Shown here: positions 36,478 through 43,607 of the stretch, piece after piece | How the letters are laid out: every line of letters begins with the position of its first letter | Position numbering within the stretch: the stretch's first letter is position 1 | Assembly (NCBI GenBank): GCA_030654695.1 | Contig: JAURWY010000017.1 | Location: 232,364 to 296,363 of the forward strand | Source: Polaromonas sp. | Lineage (GTDB): Bacteria > Pseudomonadota > Gammaproteobacteria > Burkholderiales > Burkholderiaceae_C | Reading direction: 5' to 3' | Length of the DNA stretch: 64,000 nt | The notes under the pieces: model-generated | The model's input: the letters and a program-made list of their open reading frames with translations, nothing else | The model's database searches: none | Told to the model about the DNA's origin: nothing | Position numbers and translations under genes: made by a program

Positions 36478-37281
36478 TTATTTTTTGGCTTGGCTTTCAG
36501 TCTCGCTGACAGCCACCGTCCAAATAATCAAACCGAAGGCTATCTTGTTGAGGACGTCGGCCAAGTTATAAATAATATTCAGGGCGTTGGCACTGTCGGT
36601 CGGACTGCTGCCCGTGAAGTAACCGAAGAAGTAGCCGATGGGATAAATGGCCCAACCGAAGGTCACGATCAAACGCATTGTTTTGAATGCCGACTGGACT
36701 GACGGTGGTGCTTTTTCAGCGTTGATCTTGCTAGCCTGACCCATGAAGATTTCATAGAGGATGTAAGCCCAGCCCAACATGCCGATGATGAATGCTGGCA
36801 GCACAGCCATGTAGCCGGCTTCGCCCAAGTAACCACCGATCAACATCACCAACGTACCGATCATGAGGCGCCAGAAAACGCCCACGGGTACTTTGGTGAT
36901 GGCTGACAAGATCAAGTAAAACTCAATCATCAGCAGCGGCACGGTGATCAACCAATCAATGTAGCGGAAGACGGTGGGTGTTTGACCCGTCGCGACCCAG
37001 ACATCGCGCATATAAAAGTAGTGCACAGCGGCCACCAATGTGACCAATCCGGACACCGTGAGCGAGGTTTTCCACTTGGCAGAGACACGGTCTCGCTCCA
37101 GAAAGAAAAACACCGTTGACGCAATTAGCGCCATAGAAATCAACCAAAACGAGATGCCGACAAAATCATCGGGGTTGAGGGTTGAAGATGCTGCAGCAGA
37201 TGCGCTGGTGCTGGACAGTGCCAGCGCTACACCAGAAGTTGCAATGGCGGTGGCCTTGGACCAAATGCGATTAATCATCAT
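36478..37281 (-). CDS. Proteorhodopsin-type light-driven proton pump
   Basis: Seven-helix retinal protein of the inner membrane that exports protons when illuminated. The start at 37281 has GGGAGA about six bases upstream and yields a signal peptide (residues 1 to about 29, ending SASA); a reading 18 residues longer lacks such a site. Key residues, numbered from this start: H87 (counterion partner, HYFYMRDVW), R106, D109 as proton acceptor, T113, E120 as proton donor (RYIDWLITVPLLMIEFY) and K246 as the retinal Schiff-base lysine (LADVLNKIAFG). The D-T-E triad is that of outward proton pumps. L117, at the tuning position (105 in the reference protein), predicts green absorption. 267 residues. 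It heads the crtE-I-B-Y-blh operon. Confidence 0.96.
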   Translation of the reverse strand: MMINRIWSKATAIATSGVALALSSTSASAAASSTLNPDDFVGISFWLISMALIASTVFFFLERDRVSAKWKTSLTVSGLVTLVAAVHYFYMRDVWVATGQTPTVFRYIDWLITVPLLMIEFYLILSAITKVPVGVFWRLMIGTLVMLIGGYLGEAGYMAVLPAFIIGMLGWAYILYEIFMGQASKINAEKAPPSVQSAFKTMRLIVTFGWAIYPIGYFFGYFTGSSPTDSANALNIIYNLADVLNKIAFGLIIWTVAVSETESQAKK

Positions 37282-37392
37282 GCGGGTCTCCCTGAAAATG
37301 CATGACCGGTTGATATTGAAGAGCTTGTGAGCCATTCCCCTGTCATGATTTCAGTGATCCCGTGGACGGGTCCAGACTAATCATGAATGATC

Positions 37393-37420
37393 AGTTTAGT
37401 TAAATACCCAACGGTCACAA
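37393..37420 (-). promoter_or_regulatory. Candidate promoter of the rhodopsin operon
   Basis: TTGTGA and TAAACT, each four of six to the sigma-70 consensus, with a 16-base spacer, about 110 bases upstream of the opsin start on the minus strand. Weak by sequence alone. Confidence 0.3.
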
Positions 37421-37424
37421 CCGT
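37411..37424. promoter_or_regulatory. Inverted repeat overlapping the candidate opsin promoter
   Basis: ACGGT and ACCGT are separated by CACA. The repeat covers the possible -35 element, so it could be an operator for a light- or redox-responsive regulator. No regulator gene lies in the cluster. Confidence 0.4.
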
Positions 37425-37433
37425 AAAACCACC

Positions 37434-37465
37434 TATCGATAAAAAAAACTATGTATAAATCGATA
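37434..37465. promoter_or_regulatory. TATCGAT-N18-ATCGATA inverted repeat between polA and opsin
   Basis: Perfect 7-bp inverted repeat with an 18-base A/T-rich spacer, starting eight bases after the polA stop codon. It may be a regulator-binding site for the opsin operon or a structure at the polA transcript end. Confidence 0.4.
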
Positions 37466-37472
37466 AGTGTTG

Positions 37473-40304
37473 TTAATGTGCTTTTTCCCAGTTTTCACCC
37501 ATCCCAATTTCTGCTAAGAGAGGTGCTTTGAGTTGCGCCACGCCGGCCATGAGTCGCGGAATCTCGGTGCGCACCCACTCTTGCTCGGCCAGTGGCACTT
37601 CAAATACCAGTTCGTCATGCACCTGCATGATCATCTTGGTGCCGCGGCCTTCAGCGTCCAGCACCTGCTGCACCTTGACCATGCTGAGCTTGATGAGGTC
37701 GGCCGCCGTGCCCTGCATGGGTGCATTGATGGCGGCGCGCTCGGCACCGCTGCGGCGCGGCCCGTTGGGTGAATTGATCTCTGGCAAATACAGCCGCCGA
37801 CCAAACACGGTCTCGACATAACCCTTGCTTTTGGCCGAGAGTTTGGTTTCGTCCATGTAGGTTTTCACACCCGGGTAACGCTGAAAATACTTGTCGATGT
37901 AGGCCGCTGCGGCTTTGGTCTCAATGCCCAAATTGCGCGCCAAGCCATAGCTGCTCATGCCGTAAATCAGGCCGAAATTAATCACCTTGGCATAGCGACG
38001 CTGCTCGCTGCTGACCTGATCCACCGCCACACCAAACACCTCGGCAGCGGTGGCACGGTGGACGTCCAGGCCGTCATTGAAGGCGCGCAGCAAGGCCTCG
38101 TCTTCACTGATGTGCGCCATGATGCGCAGCTCAATTTGCGAGTAGTCGGCGCTGGCAATCACACAGCCGGGTGCAGCCACAAAAGCTTCGCGCACGCGCC
38201 GGCCTTCTGCCGTTTTGACTGGAATGTTTTGCAAGTTGGGGTCGGTGCTCGACAAGCGGCCGGTGACCGCCACGGCCTGCGCGTAATGCGTGTGCACCCT
38301 GCCCGTGCGCGGATGGGCCAACTGCGCCAGTTTGTCGGTGTAAGTGCCCTTGAGTTTGGACAGGCCGCGGTGCTCCAGAATCTTCGCCGGCAACGGGTAG
38401 TCTTCAGCGAGTTTTTCCAGCACTTCTTCGTCGGTGCTGGGGGCGCCGGTGGCGGTTTTCTTGACCACGGGCAGACCGAGCTTGGTGAAGAAAATTTCGC
38501 CAATTTGTTTCGGTGAGCTGAGGTTGAAAGCTTGCCCGGCCAGCGCATGCGCCTCGGTTTCAAGCTGCGCAATACGCACGCCCAATTCACCGCTTTGCTT
38601 GGCCAACATCGGGCCATCAATCAGCACACCGTTGCGTTCAATGCGGTACAGGCCTTCGCTGCTCTGGATTTCAAGCGCATAAATGAAACGCAGTTTGTCG
38701 TTGGCTTGCAACTGCGGCCAGAGCACGCGGTGCACGTCCATGGTCTGATCCGAGTCTTCGCAAGAATATTCAGACGCCTTGGCGATCTCAACTTGATTGA
38801 ACTTGATCTGGCTGGCACCCTTGCCGCAGAGGTCTTCGTAGTTGATGCCGCTGCGGCCCACATGGCGTTCGGCCAGACTCGCCAGCCCGTGCGGCTTGTG
38901 GACTTCCAGCACATAGCTTTGCAGCATGGTGTCGTGCTGGTAGCCCTGTACTTCAATGTCGTGGTTGGCGAAGACATGGCGGTCGTATTTGATGTTTTGA
39001 CCGAGCTTGGCGCGGGCAGGGTTTTCAAGCCAGGGCTTCAACCGCGCCAACACCTCGCCCATCGGCAGTTGTTCGGCTACGGCCGGATCGCCCGCGTAAT
39101 CGTGTGCCAAGGGAATGTAGGCGGCCGAGCCGGCTGCGACGCTGAAACTCAGGCCGACAATTTGCGCCCGCATCTCATCGAGCGAATTGGTTTCGGTGTC
39201 CACAGCCACCAACTCGGCACTTTCAAGCGACGCCAACAAAGCGTCAAACGCCGGCCAAGTCATGATCGTGTCGTAGTGCAGATTGGTCGCCCGCTCAGCC
39301 AGTGGCTTGTCTAAAAACGCAGGCTCGTCAAACAGGCTGGGCCCGCCACTTGGCGGCTTGGCTTTTGCAGCCATGTGGCGGCCTTCCGGTCCACCAACCA
39401 TTTCCGGCGGCGTATTCTGGCTGTCAATGCTTTTGACCAAGCCCTTGAAGCCAAAACGCTTGTAAAAATCTTGCAAAAGCTCTGTCTGCTGCGCGCCCAT
39501 CGGAATCGCATCCAGCGAAGGCAAGCCGTCGATGTAGGCAGCCAAGTCACAGTCGGTTTTGATGGTCAGCAACTCGCGGCCTCGCGGCAACCAGTCCAGC
39601 GACTGCCGCAGGTTCTCGCCGACCACGCCTTTGATGCCGGCAGCGTGCGCCACCAGCGCGTCGAGTGAGCCGTATTCGAGCAGCCACTTGACAGCTGTTT
39701 TGGGGCCGACCTTGGGGACGCCAGGCACGTTGTCGACGGTGTCGCCAACCAAGGTTTGGTAGTCGATCATGAGCCGCGGCGGCACGCCAAACTCAGACTC
39801 GACGCCCGCCAAGTCGCGGCGTCTGTCGTTCATGGTGTCGATCACCGTCACATGCTCGTCGACCAGCTGGCTCAGGTCTTTGTCGCCGCTGGAGATGATG
39901 ACCTCAATGCCCTGCTGCGAGGCCATGCAGGACAGCGTGCCAATCACGTCATCGGCTTCGACGCCTGGCACGTTCAGCACCTTCCAGCCCATCAGCGCGA
40001 CCAGTTCGTGAATCGCCTCGACTTGGCTGCGCAGGTCATCAGGCATGGGTGAACGCTGAGCTTTGTACTCGGGGTACAACGCGTCGCGAAAAGTCGGGCC
40101 TTTGGCATCGAAAACACAAGCTGCGTAATCGGCGCGCACATCTTTGCGCAACTTTTGCATCATGTTGATCATGCCGCGGATCGCACCCGTTGCTGGGCTG
40201 GTCGGGTCGCCGGCCACCACGCGCAAGTCAGGCATGGCGTGAAAGGCGCGATACAGGTAGCTGGAGCCATCGACCAGCAGCAAGGTTTTTTTGTCAGTAC
40301 TCAT
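37473..40304 (-). CDS. polA: DNA polymerase I
   Basis: Repair and Okazaki-fragment-processing polymerase, 943 residues from ATG 40304. The 5'-3' exonuclease domain occupies about 1-300 (LLVDGSSYLYRAFHAMPDL, GVEADDVIGTL). A 3'-5' exonuclease domain follows with VAVDTETNSLDEM near 365. The polymerase domain has ASADYSQIELRIMAHIS (motif A), RRYAKVINFGLIYGMSSYG (motif B) and MQVHDELVFEVP (motif C). Length is typical. Its downstream neighbour on the minus strand is the rhodopsin operon. Confidence 0.97.
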   Translation of the reverse strand: MSTDKKTLLLVDGSSYLYRAFHAMPDLRVVAGDPTSPATGAIRGMINMMQKLRKDVRADYAACVFDAKGPTFRDALYPEYKAQRSPMPDDLRSQVEAIHELVALMGWKVLNVPGVEADDVIGTLSCMASQQGIEVIISSGDKDLSQLVDEHVTVIDTMNDRRRDLAGVESEFGVPPRLMIDYQTLVGDTVDNVPGVPKVGPKTAVKWLLEYGSLDALVAHAAGIKGVVGENLRQSLDWLPRGRELLTIKTDCDLAAYIDGLPSLDAIPMGAQQTELLQDFYKRFGFKGLVKSIDSQNTPPEMVGGPEGRHMAAKAKPPSGGPSLFDEPAFLDKPLAERATNLHYDTIMTWPAFDALLASLESAELVAVDTETNSLDEMRAQIVGLSFSVAAGSAAYIPLAHDYAGDPAVAEQLPMGEVLARLKPWLENPARAKLGQNIKYDRHVFANHDIEVQGYQHDTMLQSYVLEVHKPHGLASLAERHVGRSGINYEDLCGKGASQIKFNQVEIAKASEYSCEDSDQTMDVHRVLWPQLQANDKLRFIYALEIQSSEGLYRIERNGVLIDGPMLAKQSGELGVRIAQLETEAHALAGQAFNLSSPKQIGEIFFTKLGLPVVKKTATGAPSTDEEVLEKLAEDYPLPAKILEHRGLSKLKGTYTDKLAQLAHPRTGRVHTHYAQAVAVTGRLSSTDPNLQNIPVKTAEGRRVREAFVAAPGCVIASADYSQIELRIMAHISEDEALLRAFNDGLDVHRATAAEVFGVAVDQVSSEQRRYAKVINFGLIYGMSSYGLARNLGIETKAAAAYIDKYFQRYPGVKTYMDETKLSAKSKGYVETVFGRRLYLPEINSPNGPRRSGAERAAINAPMQGTAADLIKLSMVKVQQVLDAEGRGTKMIMQVHDELVFEVPLAEQEWVRTEIPRLMAGVAQLKAPLLAEIGMGENWEKAH

Positions 40305-40355
40305 GCGGGCCAATTGTCCAGTAAATTTGAGAGGCCCCGCCGCCTACAATGCAGC

Positions 40356-40679
40356 ATGAAACACCGTACCTGCTCTTTCTTGCTGGCCGCCTTGGTGGTT
40401 TTTTGTGGCGCTCCGGCTGCCGCTCAGACACCTCCGGATACGCCTAAAACTGCCAAGTCAGCAGGGCGTCCAGACCCCACCATTCAGCGCATTCACAACC
40501 AAGATGCGGGCTCACGCATTGATGAGCTGCGCGTCGGTGGCGAAACTCAGAGCATCACGGTGCAGCCAGCCGCCAATGTCCCGCCCTACGAAGTCAAGCC
40601 CATCGATGCATCCCGCAGCGGCGGCACCGCCGAATCGGGCACGACCGGTTCACGCTTCTGGAATGTTTTTAAGTTTTAA
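40356..40679 (+). CDS. Small exported protein, DUF2782-like
   Basis: 107 residues with a signal peptide (residues 1 to about 23, ending PAAAQ). The centre (TIQRIHNQDAGSRIDELRVG, then PPYEVKPID) resembles DUF2782 proteins, which commonly lie between polA and thrB in proteobacteria, exactly as here. Function unknown. It is divergent from polA and 55 bases before thrB. Confidence 0.7.
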   Translation: MKHRTCSFLLAALVVFCGAPAAAQTPPDTPKTAKSAGRPDPTIQRIHNQDAGSRIDELRVGGETQSITVQPAANVPPYEVKPIDASRSGGTAESGTTGSRFWNVFKF

Positions 40680-40734
40680 GCGCTCGCACCAACCCCAGTC
40701 GTTTTCGTTTATTTATTGATTTTCAGGTTCCCGC

Positions 40735-41784
40735 ATGGCTGTCTTCACCGAGGTCTCGCATGACGAGGCTGCTTCATTTTTACAAGCCTTGGGCCTCGGC
40801 GAGTTGCAGTCCATCAAGGGTTGCGCCGGAGGCATTGAAAACACCAACTACTTCGTTGACACCGACCTGGGCCAATTCGTCCTGACGCTGTTTGAACGAC
40901 TGACGTTTGAGCAGCTGCCTTTTTACCTGCACCTGATGAAGCACCTGGCCGAGCGTGGCATTCCGGTGCCCGATCCACAGGCCGCACCCGATGCACCCAT
41001 TGTTCTGGTCAAGCCCCGCAAAGGAGCCGCCGCCAAACCAGCCGCTCTCACCGACGTGCGCCCAGGCGCCATCTTGCACAGCCTCAAAGGCAAACCCGCC
41101 GCGGTGGTCAACAAGCTGCGCGGCAGCAGCGAGCTCAATCCCCAACCGGCGCACTGCGCTGCAGTCGGCGACATGCTGGCGCGCATGCATCTGGCCGGAC
41201 GCGACTTCGACATGCAGCAACCCAATTTGCGGGGTCTGCCGTGGTGGAACGAGACCGTGCCGGTAGTGCTGCCGCACCTGACACCTGAGCAGCGCACGCT
41301 GATCTTGGGCGAGCTGGCGTTTCAAAATCATGTGGCTGCGTCACCAGCGTATCGGTCGTTGCCGCGCGGCCCGGTTCACGCAGACCTGTTTCGCGACAAC
41401 GTCATGTTTGACACCGACAGTGCCGGCGGCCACAGCGACCAGCTCACCGGATTTTTTGACTTTTACTTTGCCGGCTGCGACGCCTTTTTGTTTGACATCG
41501 CCGTCTGCCTGAACGACTGGTGCATTGACTTGGCCACGGGTGAAAACGACCCGGAGCGCGCCGATGCTTTCCTCAACGCTTACCAGGCAGTACGACCACT
41601 GACGGCGCAAGAACGACAACTGCTACCGGCCATGCTGCGCGCCGGGGCGCTGCGCTTTTGGACCTCGCGTTTGTGGGACTTTCATCTGCCGCGAGACGCC
41701 GCGGTGCTCAAAGCGCATGATCCGGAACACTTTGAACGCGTGTTGCGCCAATGCCTGTTGCAACCCTTCCGCTTGTCAGCCTGA
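40735..41784 (+). CDS. thrB: Homoserine kinase ThrB (APH-fold type)
   Basis: Phosphorylates homoserine in threonine synthesis. 349 residues of the aminoglycoside-phosphotransferase-like ThrB family (type II), not the GHMP family. Seen: the N-terminal nucleotide region GCAGGIENTNYFVDT and FVLTLFERLTFEQLPFYL, the catalytic loop VHADLFRDNVMFD (HxDxxxxN) and the metal-binding FFDFYFAGCD. Length slightly exceeds the usual 315-320 because of an alanine/lysine-rich insert near residue 100. Confidence 0.93.
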   Translation: MAVFTEVSHDEAASFLQALGLGELQSIKGCAGGIENTNYFVDTDLGQFVLTLFERLTFEQLPFYLHLMKHLAERGIPVPDPQAAPDAPIVLVKPRKGAAAKPAALTDVRPGAILHSLKGKPAAVVNKLRGSSELNPQPAHCAAVGDMLARMHLAGRDFDMQQPNLRGLPWWNETVPVVLPHLTPEQRTLILGELAFQNHVAASPAYRSLPRGPVHADLFRDNVMFDTDSAGGHSDQLTGFFDFYFAGCDAFLFDIAVCLNDWCIDLATGENDPERADAFLNAYQAVRPLTAQERQLLPAMLRAGALRFWTSRLWDFHLPRDAAVLKAHDPEHFERVLRQCLLQPFRLSA

Positions 41785-41819
41785 AGCCGACTTGGCCCCC
41801 CTTACCCGACACTGATCAC

Positions 41820-42629
41820 ATGAAACTCAACATTGTTCCTGCCCGTACCGGGGCCACCTGGGTCAAGCTGGGGATCCGGACTTTTTTCAAGCAACCGCTG
41901 GCCATGTCAGGCCTGTTCTTCATGTTCATGGCGCTGCTGTCGGTCGCTTCGTTGCTGCCTTTTGTCGGTAGCGCGCTGGCACTGGCGCTGCTGCCTGCGG
42001 CCACGCTGGGCCTGATGGCGGCGACCAAAGAAGCCACCCGCGGCAAGTTCCCCATGCCGTCGATTTTGATCAGCGCTTTTCGGGCCGGCCAACAACGCAA
42101 GCAAGCCATGATGGTGCTGGGCGCGCTTTATGCCGTCGGCTTTTTGGGGCTGATGGGCGTGACCGCTTTGATCGACGGCGGGCAGTTTGCCAAGCTTTAT
42201 CTGGTCGGCGGCAAGATCACCGAGGACATGGTTCTAGCGGGGGACTTTCAAACCGCCATGTGGGCCGCACTGCTGCTGTACTTGCCGCTGTCACTGCTGT
42301 TTTGGCACGCCCCGGCGCTGGTCCACTGGCATGGCGTGTCGCCCGGTAAAAGCCTGTTCTTCAGCTTCATGGCCTGCTACAAAAACTTCGGCGCCTTGAC
42401 GGTCTTCGGTCTGCTCTGGATCGGCCTGTTCATGGCCATGGGGCTGGTTGTCACGCTGATCGCTGCGCTGCTGGGCAACCCGGGTTTTGCAGCCATTGCC
42501 ATGTTTCCAGCGGCCATGCTGATGGTGTCGATGTTCTTCACCTCGCTTTACTTCACCTTCGATGGCAGTTTTGTGGCGGATCCGGACGCGTCTGAAGAAC
42601 CCGGGCACACCATCGACATCAACGCTTGA
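41820..42629 (+). CDS. BPSS1780-family membrane protein
   Basis: 269 residues with about six hydrophobic helices. The N-terminal ARTGATWVKLGIRTFFKQPL is typical of the BPSS1780 family, a betaproteobacterial integral membrane protein next to thrB. Function unknown. ATG at 41820 begins the conserved region, 35 bases after thrB. Confidence 0.82.
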   Translation: MKLNIVPARTGATWVKLGIRTFFKQPLAMSGLFFMFMALLSVASLLPFVGSALALALLPAATLGLMAATKEATRGKFPMPSILISAFRAGQQRKQAMMVLGALYAVGFLGLMGVTALIDGGQFAKLYLVGGKITEDMVLAGDFQTAMWAALLLYLPLSLLFWHAPALVHWHGVSPGKSLFFSFMACYKNFGALTVFGLLWIGLFMAMGLVVTLIAALLGNPGFAAIAMFPAAMLMVSMFFTSLYFTFDGSFVADPDASEEPGHTIDINA

Positions 42630-42665
42630 GCAGACCCTTATTTCTCACCCCTTCAGGAGAATCAC

Positions 42666-43586
42666 ATGCGCGCTGACAGCATTTTGCAAACCATTGGTAA
42701 CACGCCCCACGTTCGGATCAACCGCTTGTTTGGCCCACAGGCGCAAGTCTGGATCAAGTCAGAGCGCAGCAACCCGGGCGGCTCCATCAAGGACCGCATT
42801 GCGCTGGCCATGATTGAAGCGGCTGAAAAAAGCGGCCAGCTGAAACCCGGCGCCACCATCATCGAGCCGACCTCTGGCAACACCGGCGTTGGACTGGCTA
42901 TGGTGGCAGCCGTCAAGGGCTACCAATTGATTTTGGTCATGCCCGACAGCATGTCGGTCGAGCGCCGCCGTTTGATGTTGGCCTACGGTGCCAGCTTTGA
43001 CCTCACGCCGCGTGAAAAAGGCATGAAGGGTGCTATCGCCCGCGCCCAAGAACTGGCAGCCGCCACACCCAACGCATGGGTGCCGCAACAGTTTGACAAC
43101 CCGGCCAATATCGAGGTGCATGCACGCACTACAGCGCTTGAAATTTTGGCTGACTTCCCGGACGGCTTAGACGCCATCATCACCGGTGTTGGCACGGGCG
43201 GTCACCTGAGCGGCGTGGCGCAAGTGCTGAAAGCCAAATGGCCGCAACTCAAGGTGTTTGCGGTGGAACCGAGCCAAAGCCCGGTCATCAGCGGTGGTGC
43301 CCCGGCTCCGCACCCGATTCAAGGCATTGGTGCCGGTTTCATCCCGAAAAATTTGCTGGTCGACTTGCTCGACGGCGTGATTCAAGTGGACGCTGAACCG
43401 GCCCGTGAGATGGCGCGCCGCAGTGCCAGCGAAGAAGGCATGTTGGTCGGTATCTCAAGCGGTGCCACCTTGGCTGCCATCGCCCAAAAACTGCCGGAGT
43501 TGCCAGCCGGCGCCAAAGTGCTGGGCTTTAACTACGACACCGGCGAGCGCTACTTTTCAGTCGAAGGCTTTCTGCCGACTGAATGA
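42666..43586 (+). CDS. cysK: Cysteine synthase (O-acetylserine sulfhydrylase), CysK type
   Basis: PLP enzyme making cysteine from O-acetylserine and sulfide. 306 residues. The PLP lysine is in [10 protein letters not shown] (near 43), the substrate loop is [12 protein letters not shown], the phosphate-binding loop [10 protein letters not shown], and GISSGAT is near 260. The [13 protein letters not shown] and [12 protein letters not shown] stretches are those of CysK, not CysM. AGGAG lies eight bases before the start. Confidence 0.93.
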   Translation: MRADSILQTIGNTPHVRINRLFGPQAQVWIKSERSNPGGSIKDRIALAMIEAAEKSGQLKPGATIIEPTSGNTGVGLAMVAAVKGYQLILVMPDSMSVERRRLMLAYGASFDLTPREKGMKGAIARAQELAAATPNAWVPQQFDNPANIEVHARTTALEILADFPDGLDAIITGVGTGGHLSGVAQVLKAKWPQLKVFAVEPSQSPVISGGAPAPHPIQGIGAGFIPKNLLVDLLDGVIQVDAEPAREMARRSASEEGMLVGISSGATLAAIAQKLPELPAGAKVLGFNYDTGERYFSVEGFLPTE

Positions 43587-43607
43587 CATCGCGACTGGCG
43601 CGTCCGC

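Noticed and set aside
30927..37472. Bacteriochlorophyll photosynthesis gene cluster
   Set aside because: The crt genes could suggest one, but there are no bch, puf or puh genes; the presence of blh and an opsin shows a retinal-based system.
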